A DNA stretch of 64,000 nt from Methylobacterium sp. E-066. GTDB lineage: Bacteria > Pseudomonadota > Alphaproteobacteria > Rhizobiales > Beijerinckiaceae. Made by a program: the position numbers and the translations under genes. The stretch lies in the NCBI RefSeq assembly GCF_022829635.1, contig NZ_JAKSYO010000118.1, positions 22,077 to 86,076 of the forward strand. Direction: 5' to 3'. Below the pieces are notes generated by a model, which was not told the DNA's origin, made no database searches, and saw only the letters and a program-made list of their open reading frames with translations. Shown here piece after piece: positions 16,207 to 25,284 of this stretch. Each line of letters opens with the position of its first letter. The stretch's first letter is position 1.

Positions 16207-17084
16207 GCCTGTTCCTCGAAACCCTGATCGGCGGGGTTCTGGCCGGCACCCTGTACGCGTTGGTCGCGATCGGCTTCGTGTTGATCTACAAGGCCTCGGG
16301 CGTCTTCAACTATGCGCAGGGCTCGATCCTGCTCTTCGGCGCCCTGGCCTTCGTGTCCCTGAAGGACGCGGGCGTGCCGGTCGCCGGCGCCCTTGCGATC
16401 ACGGTCGGCCTCCTCATCGTCACGGCGATCGCGATCGAGCGGCTTCTGCTCAGGCCGCTCACCAATCGCAGCCCCCTCACGCTGTTCATGGCGACGCTGG
16501 GGCTCTCCTATGTGGCGGAAGGCGTCGCGCAGGGCTTCATGGGATCGCAGGTTCGCGCCCTCGATCTCGGCATCGAGGATCTGCCGATGTTCCTCGGCGA
16601 TATCATGATCAGCCAGTTCGATCTCATCGCTGCCGGCGTGGCCGCTCTGCTTGTGATCGCCCTGTCGCTGCTGTTCAACCGCACACGCATCGGCATCCAG
16701 CTCCGCGGCGTCGCCAATGATACCCTCGCCGCGCTGTCCCTCGGCATCGACATCAACCGCATCTGGCAGATCGTCTGGGCGGTGGCGGGCCTTGTCGGTC
16801 TCGTGTCCGGGCTGCTCTGGGGCGCCCGCCAGGGCGTGCAGTTCTCGCTGTCGCTCGTAGTTCTCAAGGCGCTTCCCGTGCTGATCATCGGTGGCTTCAC
16901 CTCCATCGCGGGCGCCATCGTCGGCGGCGTGGTCGTGGGCGCCGGAGAAAGCCTCGCCGAAACGTATATCGGCCCGTTCCTGGGTGGCGGCATCACGCCC
17001 TGGTTCGCTTACGCGCTGGCCCTGGTCTTCCTCTTCATCCGTCCGGCCGGCCTGTTGGGCGAACGGCAGATCGAGCGGGTCTGA
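16203..17084 (+). CDS. Branched-chain-type ABC transporter permease (LivH-like)
   Basis: 293 aa, normal LivH length, about eight membrane segments. The start (LFLETLIGGVLAGTLYALVA), GFVLIYKASGVFNYAQGSIL and the late GFTSIAGAIVGGVVVGAGES are LivH family features. ATG overlaps the LivG stop (ATGA); LivM begins four bases after its stop. Forms one half of the membrane channel for an amino-acid- or amide-like substrate. Confidence 0.92.
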   Translation: MSLFLETLIGGVLAGTLYALVAIGFVLIYKASGVFNYAQGSILLFGALAFVSLKDAGVPVAGALAITVGLLIVTAIAIERLLLRPLTNRSPLTLFMATLGLSYVAEGVAQGFMGSQVRALDLGIEDLPMFLGDIMISQFDLIAAGVAALLVIALSLLFNRTRIGIQLRGVANDTLAALSLGIDINRIWQIVWAVAGLVGLVSGLLWGARQGVQFSLSLVVLKALPVLIIGGFTSIAGAIVGGVVVGAGESLAETYIGPFLGGGITPWFAYALALVFLFIRPAGLLGERQIERV

Positions 17085-17088
17085 CGCC

Positions 17089-18156
17089 ATGGACCACGTC
17101 GGTCTACGCTCCGATGTCCCGCCTTCGTCCATCGTTGTCGCGCCCCGCGCCTTTGGCGTGGCGGCTGTCACGGCTCTCGTTCTGACGGTGCCGTTTCTGA
17201 CCACGGAATATTGGGTCAACGCGATCATCGTGCCGTTCCTGATCCTGTCCCTGGCGGGGCTCGGACTCAATCTCCTCACCGGCTATGCGGGCCAGCTCTC
17301 GCTCGGCAGCGGCGCATTCATGATGGTGGGCGCCTACGCGACCTTCGCACTTCAGCTCCGCGTGCCCGCGCTTCCGCTGCCCTTTGCCTTCATTCTCGCC
17401 GGCCTGGTGGCGGGGGTTGTCGGCCTCTTCTTCGGGCTGCCCTCGCGGCGCATCAAAGGCTTCTACCTGATCGTCAGCACGCTTGCGGCGCAGTTCTTCT
17501 TCGAGTGGCTGTTCCTCAAGTTCCCGTGGTTCTACAACGGCAACTCGTCGGCCACGATCGCGTTGGCACGCGGCCTTTCGGTCTTCGGACTCAACGCCGA
17601 AAACCCACCCGGACGCTACTGGCTGACTCTCGGCACGGTCGCGATCCTGACGCTGCTGTCGTGGAACCTCATCCGGAGCCAGACGGGCCGCAATTGGATG
17701 GCGGTGCGTGACATGGATGCGGCCGCCGCGGTGATCGGGGTGCCGACCCGGAGCGCCAAGCTGCAGGCCTTCTTCGTGTCGAGCTTCATCCTCGGCATCG
17801 CGGGCGCACTCTGGGCCTTCGCCTATCTCGGCTCGGCCAGCGTGCAGAGCTTCGGCCTTTCACGATCCTACCAGATCCTCTTCATCATCATCATCGGAGG
17901 CCTCGGCACTATCTGCGGCGCCTTCCTCGGCGCTGCGTTCGTCAGCCTGCTGCCCCTGGCTCTCGACTGGTCGTTCCAGCACCTGTTCGCCGGGCAGGTC
18001 GATGAAGGCCTGCGTCAGAACATCCAGAAGGCGATCTTCGGCGTCCTCATCATCGGGTTCCTGATCAAGGAGCCCGAGGGCCTCGCGCGGCTTCTCGCTT
18101 TGCCGAACCTGCGCCGTTCGAGCCGCCGCACCCTCTTCCCTTCAGTCAGGAGATAA
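17089..18156 (+). CDS. Branched-chain-type ABC transporter permease (LivM-like)
   Basis: 355 aa with about ten membrane segments. LivM features are GLGLNLLTGYAGQLSLGSGA, the cytoplasmic EAA-like loop RNWMAVRDMDAAAAVIGVP, and IIIIGGLGTICGAFLGAAFV. ATG at 17089 follows the LivH stop after four bases. The gene ends four bases before the binding-protein start, whose ribosome-binding site AGGAG lies inside its 3' end. Confidence 0.92.
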   Translation: MDHVGLRSDVPPSSIVVAPRAFGVAAVTALVLTVPFLTTEYWVNAIIVPFLILSLAGLGLNLLTGYAGQLSLGSGAFMMVGAYATFALQLRVPALPLPFAFILAGLVAGVVGLFFGLPSRRIKGFYLIVSTLAAQFFFEWLFLKFPWFYNGNSSATIALARGLSVFGLNAENPPGRYWLTLGTVAILTLLSWNLIRSQTGRNWMAVRDMDAAAAVIGVPTRSAKLQAFFVSSFILGIAGALWAFAYLGSASVQSFGLSRSYQILFIIIIGGLGTICGAFLGAAFVSLLPLALDWSFQHLFAGQVDEGLRQNIQKAIFGVLIIGFLIKEPEGLARLLALPNLRRSSRRTLFPSVRR

Positions 18157-18160
18157 AACC

Positions 18161-19498
18161 GTGAGACGATTGCTGCTCGCCGCGCTTCTCGCCGGCACCG
18201 TGCTCGGTGGTGGCGCACCCGCCTGCGCGGCAGAGGTCAGCCAATACATCCCGCTCCCCACGTATCGTGTCGGTGCCTATGCGTCGTCCGGCGAGCTCTG
18301 GTGGGCGGGCGAGCGCGATTACTTCCGCTACATCAACGAGGTCGAAGGCGGCGTCGAAGGCGTCAAGCTCAACTACGAAGAGTTCGAGACCGAGTGGAGC
18401 CCCGATCGTACGGTCGAGGTCTACGAGCGCGTCAAAGCAGGCAAGGACGGCTCGCCGCTCGCCTTCTTCTTCACCCACGGAACGCCGGCCACCTACGCGC
18501 TCCTCGAAAAGGCGGCGGCCGACAAGATCCCGCTGATCGATCCGGCGGGCGGCAAGACCGAAAGCGTGGACGGAGCGGTGTTCCCCTACGCGTTCCCACT
18601 CCTCTTCAGCTACTACAGCCAGGCTTCGACCGGCATCAACTACATCGCCTCCAAGGTCGGTGGTCTCGACAAGCTGAAAGGCCTGAAGATCGCGACCGTC
18701 TACCATGACAGCGCCTATGGGCGGGCGAGCCAGCCTGCCGTCGACGCGCTCGCGAAGACATACGGCTTCGAGAACATCCAGATCCCGGTTGCCGATCCGG
18801 GCAGCGAGCAATCGCCGCAATGGCGCCAAATCCGCGAGGTGAAGCCGGATTGGATCTTCTTGCGGACCTGGGGCGTCTCGACCGTCGTAGCCCTGAAGAC
18901 CGCGCAGCGGTTCGGCTTCCCGGCTAACCGCATCATCGGCGACGTGTGGGCGGGGTCCGAATCCGATACGATCCCGGCCGGCAGCGCGGCGGTCGGCTAT
19001 TCAGCGCTGGCGCCCTATCCAGGCGGAACGGACTTCGAGATCCACAAGCGCCTGAAGGCCGAGATCCTCGACAAGGGCAAGTCGAACCTGCGCGATGCCA
19101 AATTGTTCGGCGCGGTCAACTACAACGTCGGCCTCGTCAACGCCGCGCTCGCGGTCGAGGCGCTCCGCACGGGCTACAAGCATTTCGGCGCGCGTCCGCT
19201 CAACGGCGAGGAGGGCCGCTGGGCCTTCGAGCACCTGACGATCGATCCGGCCCGGCTGAAGCAGATCGGCTTCGATGGACTGCTCCAGCCCATTGCCATC
19301 ACGCCCACCGATCACGAGGGCGGCGGCGCGGCCCGCATCCAGAGTTGGGACGGCTCGAAATGGGTGCTGCAGACGGATTGGATCAAGGCCGATCACGCGC
19401 TGCTCACCCCCCTCATCAAGGCTGGCGCCGCGGCCTACGCCAAGGAGAAGGGCATCACGCCCCGCTCCGCGGATTCCGCCGAGGCGGCGGCCCGGTGA
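18161..19498 (+). CDS. Branched-chain-type ABC transporter substrate-binding protein (LivK-like)
   Basis: 445 aa type I periplasmic binding protein. Residues 1-23 are a classic Sec signal peptide (RRLLLAALLAGTVLGGG, cleavage after ACA-A). The mature domain has TYRVGAYASSGELWWAGERD near the N-terminus, where many LivK proteins have G..P.TG, and LKIATVYHDSAYGRASQPAV for the second lobe. GTG at 18161 has AGGAG eight bases upstream. Its overlap with the next ATPase is GTGA. The ligand pocket cannot be read by eye; members of this family bind amino acids, amides, urea and aromatic acids. Confidence 0.9.
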   Translation: MRRLLLAALLAGTVLGGGAPACAAEVSQYIPLPTYRVGAYASSGELWWAGERDYFRYINEVEGGVEGVKLNYEEFETEWSPDRTVEVYERVKAGKDGSPLAFFFTHGTPATYALLEKAAADKIPLIDPAGGKTESVDGAVFPYAFPLLFSYYSQASTGINYIASKVGGLDKLKGLKIATVYHDSAYGRASQPAVDALAKTYGFENIQIPVADPGSEQSPQWRQIREVKPDWIFLRTWGVSTVVALKTAQRFGFPANRIIGDVWAGSESDTIPAGSAAVGYSALAPYPGGTDFEIHKRLKAEILDKGKSNLRDAKLFGAVNYNVGLVNAALAVEALRTGYKHFGARPLNGEEGRWAFEHLTIDPARLKQIGFDGLLQPIAITPTDHEGGGAARIQSWDGSKWVLQTDWIKADHALLTPLIKAGAAAYAKEKGITPRSADSAEAAAR

Positions 19499-20283
19499 CC
19501 CGGGCTGTCGAGGCCGGCCTAGTGCGGCCGCCCTTCCTCGACGTGGAGGCGATCGAGGCCGTCTACGGGGCCTCGATCCTGGCCCTCCACGACGTGTCCC
19601 TGAGCGTCGCCCGGGGTGAGATCGTGGCGCTGGTCGGCCCGAACGGCGCCGGCAAGACCACGACCCTGCGGGCGATCTCGAACCTGCTGGGCGCTCAGCG
19701 GGGCGCCCTGCGCGGCGGCACGATCCGATGGCAGGGCGAGGAGACCCGGCGGCTCGATCCGTCCGATCTCGTGGCGCGCGGCATCGTCCAGGTGCTGGAG
19801 GGCCGGCACGTCTTCGGGCAGCTCACCGTGGAGGAGAACCTGCTCACCGGCGGGTATCTGCGCCGTCCGAGCCGGCGGCAGCTCGCCGCGGATCTCGATC
19901 GGGTCTACGGCTGGTTCCCGCGCCTGAAAGAACGCCGCAGCGCACGGGCCGGCCTCACCTCCGGTGGCGAGCAGCAGATGGTCGCCATCGGCCGCGCGCT
20001 GATGACCCGTCCGACCCTGCTCCTCCTCGACGAGCCCTCGATGGGCCTCGCCCCGATCATCGTCGCCGAAATCTTCGCGATCATCGCCCGCCTCAACCGC
20101 GAGGAGGGCTTGAGCGTCCTGATCGCCGAGCAGAGCGCGAACCTCGTGCTCGACCACGCCGACCGCGCCATCGTGCTGGAGAGCGGGCGCGTGGTCGCCT
20201 CGGGCCCCTCCGCCGAACTCGCCGCCAGCGGCCGTCTCGCCGCGCTGTATCTCGGCGGCGCAGACGCGCCGACGCGGCACTGA
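19495..20283 (+). CDS. Branched-chain-type ABC transporter ATPase (LivF-like)
   Basis: 262 aa ABC ATPase. Walker A GPNGAGKTTT, Q-loop region GIVQVLEGRHVF, signature LTSGGEQQMVAIGRA, Walker B LLLLDEPSMGLAP, H-loop IAEQSA: all typical LivF. The GTG start overlaps the preceding stop (GTGA). The first about 12 residues (TRAVEAGLVRPP) are a small extension. It completes a full LIV-type importer whose ATPases are separated by three genes. Confidence 0.92.
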   Translation: MTRAVEAGLVRPPFLDVEAIEAVYGASILALHDVSLSVARGEIVALVGPNGAGKTTTLRAISNLLGAQRGALRGGTIRWQGEETRRLDPSDLVARGIVQVLEGRHVFGQLTVEENLLTGGYLRRPSRRQLAADLDRVYGWFPRLKERRSARAGLTSGGEQQMVAIGRALMTRPTLLLLDEPSMGLAPIIVAEIFAIIARLNREEGLSVLIAEQSANLVLDHADRAIVLESGRVVASGPSAELAASGRLAALYLGGADAPTRH

Positions 20284-20315
20284 TCTTCAATCCTCGCCCG
20301 GACGAGACCGACCCG

Positions 20316-21578
20316 ATGAGCCAAGCCGATGCCGCTCCCTGGCCCCCCGAGCGCTCCGCCTGGGGCTCTCCGCCGAGCCCGCATTACGAGCGCCTGGCGG
20401 CTCGGTTCCGGCCGATCTTCGCCCGGATCCGCGAGGGAGCCGTCGCGCGCGAGCGGGAGCGCCGCTTGCCCGAGGAGGCCGTGGGCTGGCTGCGCGCGGC
20501 ACGGTTCGGCGCCCTGCGGGTGCCGGAGGCGGAGGGCGGCTTCGGCGCGAGCCTGCCGGACCTGTTCGGCCTCCTCGCCGAGCTGGCGCAGGCCGATTCC
20601 AACCTGCCTCAGGCCCTGCGCAACCATTTCGGCTTCGCGGAGGACACCGTCAGCGCTCCCCACGATGCGCGCCGGGCACGCTGGATCGAGCGCCTGGCGG
20701 CCGGCGACCTGTTCGGGGGCGCCTGGTCGGAGACCGGGACCGCCGTGGTCGGCACGTTCGAGACCCGCATCCACCGGCGCGGCGACGGCTGGGGACTCAC
20801 GGGGCGAAAGTACTACACCACCGGCTCGCTCTTCGCCGACTGGATCGACGTGGTCGGCACCGGCGAGGCCGGGGAGGAGACCTCGGTGGTCGTGTCGGCA
20901 CGCGCGCCCGGCGTCGCGATCCTCGACGATTGGGACGGGTTCGGCCAGCGGCTGACTGCGAGCGGCACCGCCACGTTCGCGGACGTGCCCGCCATCGGCG
21001 AGCCGCTGCCCACCGAGGTCCGCTTCGCCTACGGCACGGCGTTCTTCCAGGCGGTGCATCTCGCGACGCTCACCGGGATCGCCCGGGCGGCGGCCGACGA
21101 AGTGACCCGGGCGGTGCGCATCCGGGATCGGACCTATTCCCACGCCGCCGGCGCACGGCCCAGCGCCGACCCGCAGGTGCTCCAGGTGGTCGGCCGGGTG
21201 CACGCGCTGGCCTACGCGGCGGGGGCGATCAACGCCCGGGCGGCGGAGGCGGTGCACCGCGCCTACGAGGCCCGGGTCGGGACCCTGCCAACAGACGAAG
21301 CGCAGGCGATCACCATCGCCTCGGAGATCGAGCTCGCCCAGGCGCAGACCGTGCTGACCGGCCTCGTCCTGGATGCCGGCACGATCCTGTTCGACGCGCT
21401 GGGCGCCTCCGCGACGAGCAGCCGGCACGCCCTGGATCGGCACTGGCGCAACGCCCGCACGATCGCCTCGCACAACCCGCGCATCTTCAAGGATCGGATC
21501 GTCGGCGACTTCGCGGTCAACGGCACCGAGCCGCCATTCCAGTGGAAGATCGGCCGCGTCCTGCCGGCCGCATCCTGA
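20316..21578 (+). CDS. SfnB/DszC-family flavin-dependent monooxygenase, second paralogue
   Basis: 420 aa acyl-CoA dehydrogenase fold, paralogue of the gene at 7485. Beta-domain segments GRKYYTTGSLFADWIDVVGT and GFGQRLTASGTA match GDKFYATGALFAHYIHIGA and GFGQRTTASGD of the first. The C-terminal motif LDRHWRNARTIASHNPR plus NGTEPPF places it in the SfnB/DszC group. It is the seventh gene of the operon starting at 14003. The two paralogues could act on different steps of one pathway or as alternatives. Ordinary acyl-CoA dehydrogenase activity is considered less likely from the context and tail motif. Confidence 0.82.
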   Translation: MSQADAAPWPPERSAWGSPPSPHYERLAARFRPIFARIREGAVARERERRLPEEAVGWLRAARFGALRVPEAEGGFGASLPDLFGLLAELAQADSNLPQALRNHFGFAEDTVSAPHDARRARWIERLAAGDLFGGAWSETGTAVVGTFETRIHRRGDGWGLTGRKYYTTGSLFADWIDVVGTGEAGEETSVVVSARAPGVAILDDWDGFGQRLTASGTATFADVPAIGEPLPTEVRFAYGTAFFQAVHLATLTGIARAAADEVTRAVRIRDRTYSHAAGARPSADPQVLQVVGRVHALAYAAGAINARAAEAVHRAYEARVGTLPTDEAQAITIASEIELAQAQTVLTGLVLDAGTILFDALGASATSSRHALDRHWRNARTIASHNPRIFKDRIVGDFAVNGTEPPFQWKIGRVLPAAS

Positions 21579-21592
21579 TAGCGAGGCAAGCC

Positions 21593-22630
21593 ATGTCCGT
21601 GCGTCTCCGTCTCTGCGCCGCCGTCGCGGCCCTCGGCCTCTCGACCGCCGCCTGGGCGGGCGGCCTCGCCGGTGCCCCGCCACCCTTCGATCACGGCGAC
21701 GTCACGGTCGCCCTGGTCCGCTACCTGTCGGTCGGCGATTTCTACCAGGCCTACGAGGCCGGGGCCCGGGCGCAGGCCAAGGCGCTCGGCATCGATCTGC
21801 GGATCTTCCCGGGCAAGCAGGACGCGGCCCAGGAGCGCGAGCAGGTCGAGCAGGCCGTCGCGCTCGGCGCCAAGGCGATCGTGATCGATCACGGCCTGCC
21901 CGAATCGCTCAAGGACGTCGCCCAGAAGGCGGTCGATGCCGGCATCAAGGTCGTGGCCTTCGACGTGAACCTCGACCATCCGCGGATCCCGCAGGTCGAG
22001 CAGAGCGATCGCGCGCTCGCCCAGAAGGCGCTGGATCAGGTCGTTCAGGAGAACGGGACCAGCTTTCAGGCGGCCTATATCTATGTCGCCGGCTTCGACC
22101 CCCTCGATCGCCGCGACGCGGTCTGGGCCGCCTTCAAGGCCGCCCATCCGGGGGTGATCGAGAAGGCCCGCTTCGGCACCGTCAGCGACGCGACCGCGAG
22201 CGTCGTCGCCGATCAGGCCAAGGCGGCCCTGCGTGCCAATCCGGGCATCACGGTGATTGTTGCGCCGTATGACGAGTTCGCGCGCGGCGCAAAGCTCGCG
22301 GTGAACGAATTGAACCTCGCCGACCGGGTGAAGATCTATTCGGCCGACGTGTCGACCGCGGATATCGGCGAGATCACCGAGCCCGGCAGCCCCTGGGTCG
22401 CCACCGTCGCGACGAATCCGGCGGTGGTCGGCGCGGTGTCGATCCGCGCCGCGGCGCTCGCCCTCGCCGGCCAGGATCCCGGGCCTCGGATCACCGTCGA
22501 GCCGATCCTGCTGACGCAGGGGGCGCTTCGGGAAGCCGGGGTGAAGACGATCGCGGATCTGAACGCCCGGATCCCGGCATTCGGCCATTCGGAGGCCGCG
22601 ACCGCCCCCTGGATCCCCAAGCCGCATTGA
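21593..22630 (+). CDS. CUT2 (ribose-type) substrate-binding protein, second system
   Basis: 345 aa. Residues 1-22 form a Sec signal peptide ending AAWA. Mature Peripla_BP_4 segments include VTVALVRYLSVGDFYQAYEA, AKAIVIDHGLPESLKDVAQK and VAFDVNLDHPRIPQVEQSD. GAGG seven bases before ATG 21593. It is the last gene of the long plus-strand operon, while the permease and ATPase that best complete it are convergent on the minus strand (22746-25284). This split arrangement is unusual for a CUT2 transporter. Confidence 0.88.
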   Translation: MSVRLRLCAAVAALGLSTAAWAGGLAGAPPPFDHGDVTVALVRYLSVGDFYQAYEAGARAQAKALGIDLRIFPGKQDAAQEREQVEQAVALGAKAIVIDHGLPESLKDVAQKAVDAGIKVVAFDVNLDHPRIPQVEQSDRALAQKALDQVVQENGTSFQAAYIYVAGFDPLDRRDAVWAAFKAAHPGVIEKARFGTVSDATASVVADQAKAALRANPGITVIVAPYDEFARGAKLAVNELNLADRVKIYSADVSTADIGEITEPGSPWVATVATNPAVVGAVSIRAAALALAGQDPGPRITVEPILLTQGALREAGVKTIADLNARIPAFGHSEAATAPWIPKPH

Positions 22631-22690
22631 TCGCCCGCCGCGATCCGCGCATCGTCCTGGATCTCGGAACCCGGGCGATGCGCGCGATCT

Positions 22691-22745
22691 TCGGTTTTGC
22701 ATCATCGTTTTCCGAAAGCCGGAAACCACCTTTCGGGATGAGGCT
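22691..22745. repeat. AGAGC-TCAT-CCGAAAGGT intergenic repeat, copy 1 of 2
   Basis: Imperfect palindrome in the convergent gap between the binding protein and the permease. On the minus strand it reads AGAGCCTCATCCCGAAAGGT, then GGTTTCCGGCTTTCGG, then AAAACGATGATGC. A relative lies at 55233-55276. Similar elements are common between genes in Hyphomicrobiales. Confidence 0.75.
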
Positions 22746-23759
22746 CTAGGCCCGCTTCGGCGCAAGGCCGTAGGTGACAGTCAGGGCGCCGATCAGCACG
22801 GCGCCCTTGACGAAGTCCTGGAGGTAATAGGGGGCGTTCAGCATCGTCAGGCCGTTGAGCAGGACGCCCACGAACACGGCGCCCACGACCGTGCCGAGGA
22901 TGTTCGGCCGGTTGGCGCCGAGCACGGCGTAGCCGATCAGCGCGGCCGCGATGGCATCCAGCATCAGCCCGTTGCCGGCCGAAACGTCGCCCCGGCCGAT
23001 CCGGGCGGCCATCAGGATGCCGCCGATGGACGCCACCGTGGAGGAGATGACGTAGGCGCAAACCCGGTAGGCCCGCGTCGGCGCACCGGCGAGCCGCGCC
23101 GCCAGTTCGTTGCCGCCGACCGCGTGGAACACCCGGCCGAAGCGGGTGAGATCCATCACGAACCAGAGCGCGGCGGCCACGACCGCGAGCACCACCACCG
23201 GGACCGGCAGGATGTCGCAGAATCGATGCCGGCCGAGGGCGAGGAACGTGTCGGTGAAGGCGCCGTCCGCCACGGACCCGTCGAGCAGGGTCATGCCCCG
23301 GGCGATCGAGCGGCCCCCGGTCGGGATCAGCTGGAGGCCGGCCAGGAGGAAGAGCATCCCGAGGGTCGCGAGGAGATCGGGGATGCCGAGCCGCACGATC
23401 AGGAGCGCGTTGCCGAGGCCGACCAACACGCCGATTCCCAGGCAGAGCAGGATGGTGCTGCCGGTCGAGCCGTCGAGCACGATCAGGCTGTAGGCGGCGG
23501 CCATCTGCACGAAGGCGGCGAGCCCGCCGACCGAGAGATCGAACCCGCCGGCGATCATCGTGACCGTCACGCCGACCCCGAGCAGCGCCACGATGGCGAC
23601 GGCCTGCAGGATGCTGAACAGGTTGTTGACGCGCAGGAAGGCGGGCTGCGCGACCGCGAAGACCACCACCAGTCCGACAAGCAGGATCAGGAGCCCGTAA
23701 TCGATCGCGAGGCAACGCAGGGACAAGGCCCCCTTCGGAGCGCGGGCGGGCGACAACAT
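22746..23759 (-). CDS. CUT2 ABC transporter permease, second system
   Basis: 337 aa RbsC/BPD_transp_2 protein with about nine or ten membrane segments. Marks: GVTVTMIAGGFDLSVGGLA, LTRFGRVFHAVGGNELAARL and GANRPNILGTVVGAVFVGVL. ATG at 23759, ten bases after the ATPase stop on the same strand. Only one permease gene is present here, so it probably forms a homodimer, unlike the two-permease system at 11604-13639. Confidence 0.9.
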   Translation of the reverse strand: MLSPARAPKGALSLRCLAIDYGLLILLVGLVVVFAVAQPAFLRVNNLFSILQAVAIVALLGVGVTVTMIAGGFDLSVGGLAAFVQMAAAYSLIVLDGSTGSTILLCLGIGVLVGLGNALLIVRLGIPDLLATLGMLFLLAGLQLIPTGGRSIARGMTLLDGSVADGAFTDTFLALGRHRFCDILPVPVVVLAVVAAALWFVMDLTRFGRVFHAVGGNELAARLAGAPTRAYRVCAYVISSTVASIGGILMAARIGRGDVSAGNGLMLDAIAAALIGYAVLGANRPNILGTVVGAVFVGVLLNGLTMLNAPYYLQDFVKGAVLIGALTVTYGLAPKRA

Positions 23760-23769
23760 GACGGGGACT

Positions 23770-25284
23770 CTACGAAACGGCGGGGTGAGGCGAAGGGGCG
23801 CCTGAAGCCAGCAGCGCGCTGATCCGGGCAAGGTCGGCGGCGTCCCCGACCACGGCGCGATCGGCCATGACCACGACCCGGTCGCCGACCTCCAGCGCCT
23901 CTTCGAGGTCGTTGACGAAGACGATCGTGGCGCGGTCCCGCGACTGGACCCGGATCGCCCGGATGATGTCGTCCCGGGCGCCGACATCGACGCCCTGGAA
24001 CGGCTCGTCGAGCAGCAGCAGCCGCGCCGGCTCGGCGTGCCAGCGGGCGAGGACGACCTTCTGCTGGTTGCCGCCCGAGAGGGCGGCGGGCGGGTCCTCG
24101 GGGCCGCGCGCCTTGATGCCGAATTCGGCGATGAGCCGGCGCGCCGCGCGCGTCTCGGCCGTCCGCGCGACGAGGCCCGCCCGGCCCCAGCGGTCGAGGA
24201 AGGGGAAGCCGATCGTGCCGGCGATCTGCGCGAAGGGCACGGTGCCGGGGAAGAAGGTGGTGCGCCAGCGGTCCTCGCCGGCCATGAACACGCCGTTGCG
24301 GACCGAGGCCCCGGCCGAGCGCGGCCGCCAGCGCTGGCCGTCGAGTTCCATGTGCCCGGCCGCGAGCGGCCAGAGCCCGAAGATGGCACCGGCGAGGGTG
24401 GACTTTCCGGCGCCCACCGGCCCGGTCACCGCGACGACCTCGCCCGCATGTGCGACGAGATCGAAGGCCGCAGCGGCCGGGGCGAGGCGCGCCTGCGACA
24501 GCCGCAGGATCGGCGCGCCGCCCGGCACCGGATCGCGCGGCGCCGCGCGCCCGACCGCGTGGCCCACCATCGCCCGGATCGCGGCGCCGAGATCCAGCGG
24601 CCGGCGGAACTCGCCCGAGACCCGGCCGTCGCGCAGCACCACGATCCGGTCGGCGATGCGGCGCAGATCACCGGTCTTGTGCGAGATGTAGAGCAGCCCG
24701 ACGCCCCGGTCCCTGAGCCGGTCGAGGACCGCGAACAGGCGATCGGATTCCGGGGCCGAGAGGCTGGCTGTCGGCTCGTCGAGGATCAGCACGGCCGGGT
24801 CGTGCGCGACGGCGCGCGCGATGGCGACGAGCTGGCGCTCGGCAATCGAGAGCGCGTCGAGGGTCCGGGACAGGTCCAGCTCGAGGCCGATGCCGGCCGC
24901 GATCGCCGCGGCGGCGCGCAAGCTCCGCCGGCCGCCGACCAGGAGCGGGCCCCGCCCCGTGCAGGCGCGGTCGAGCAGCAGGTTGTCGGCGACCGAGAGA
25001 GTCGGGACGCCGACATCGGCAATCGATTGATGCACGGCGATGATCCCGTGCTCTCGCGCCTGCCGCGGCGAGGCGAACGCGATCGTCTTCCCGCCGATGG
25101 TGATTGACCCGGCATCGGCACCGTGGACGCCGCACAGGATCTTCACCAAGGTCGACTTGCCGGCCCCATTGGCGCCCATCAGGGCGACCACCTCGCCGGC
25201 CTGAAGCTCGAACGACACATCGGTGAGCGCCCGGGTCGATCCGAAGCACTTCGTGAGCCCCTCCGCCGCGAGCACCACCGGCAA
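23770..25284 (-). CDS. CUT2 ABC transporter ATPase, second system
   Basis: 504 aa, two ABC domains. Domain 1: Walker A GANGAGKST, signature LSIAERQLVAIARA, Walker B LILDEPTASL. Domain 2: an intact Walker A (GPVGAGKST), LSGGNQQKVVLARW and LLLDEPFQGVDV. An intact second Walker A is atypical, because CUT2 ATPases (including the one at 10055) usually have a degenerate second site. The TTG start at 25284 has GGGAG seven bases upstream; a TTG at 25299 would add five residues. A good promoter lies just upstream (25321-25350). It is followed by the permease on the same transcript. Confidence 0.9.
   Translation of the reverse strand: MPVVLAAEGLTKCFGSTRALTDVSFELQAGEVVALMGANGAGKSTLVKILCGVHGADAGSITIGGKTIAFASPRQAREHGIIAVHQSIADVGVPTLSVADNLLLDRACTGRGPLLVGGRRSLRAAAAIAAGIGLELDLSRTLDALSIAERQLVAIARAVAHDPAVLILDEPTASLSAPESDRLFAVLDRLRDRGVGLLYISHKTGDLRRIADRIVVLRDGRVSGEFRRPLDLGAAIRAMVGHAVGRAAPRDPVPGGAPILRLSQARLAPAAAAFDLVAHAGEVVAVTGPVGAGKSTLAGAIFGLWPLAAGHMELDGQRWRPRSAGASVRNGVFMAGEDRWRTTFFPGTVPFAQIAGTIGFPFLDRWGRAGLVARTAETRAARRLIAEFGIKARGPEDPPAALSGGNQQKVVLARWHAEPARLLLLDEPFQGVDVGARDDIIRAIRVQSRDRATIVFVNDLEEALEVGDRVVVMADRAVVGDAADLARISALLASGAPSPHPAVS

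Noticed and set aside
15421..18156. Horizontal transfer of the LIV genes separately from their neighbours
   Set aside because: Codon use seemed slightly different by eye, but tight start/stop overlaps with the flanking genes and no boundary repeats argue against it; a computed GC3 profile would be needed.
20316..21578. Annotation as a plain fatty-acid acyl-CoA dehydrogenase
   Set aside because: The RHWRNART...NGTEPP tail and the monooxygenase/transporter context fit SfnB/DszC better, although the fold is shared.
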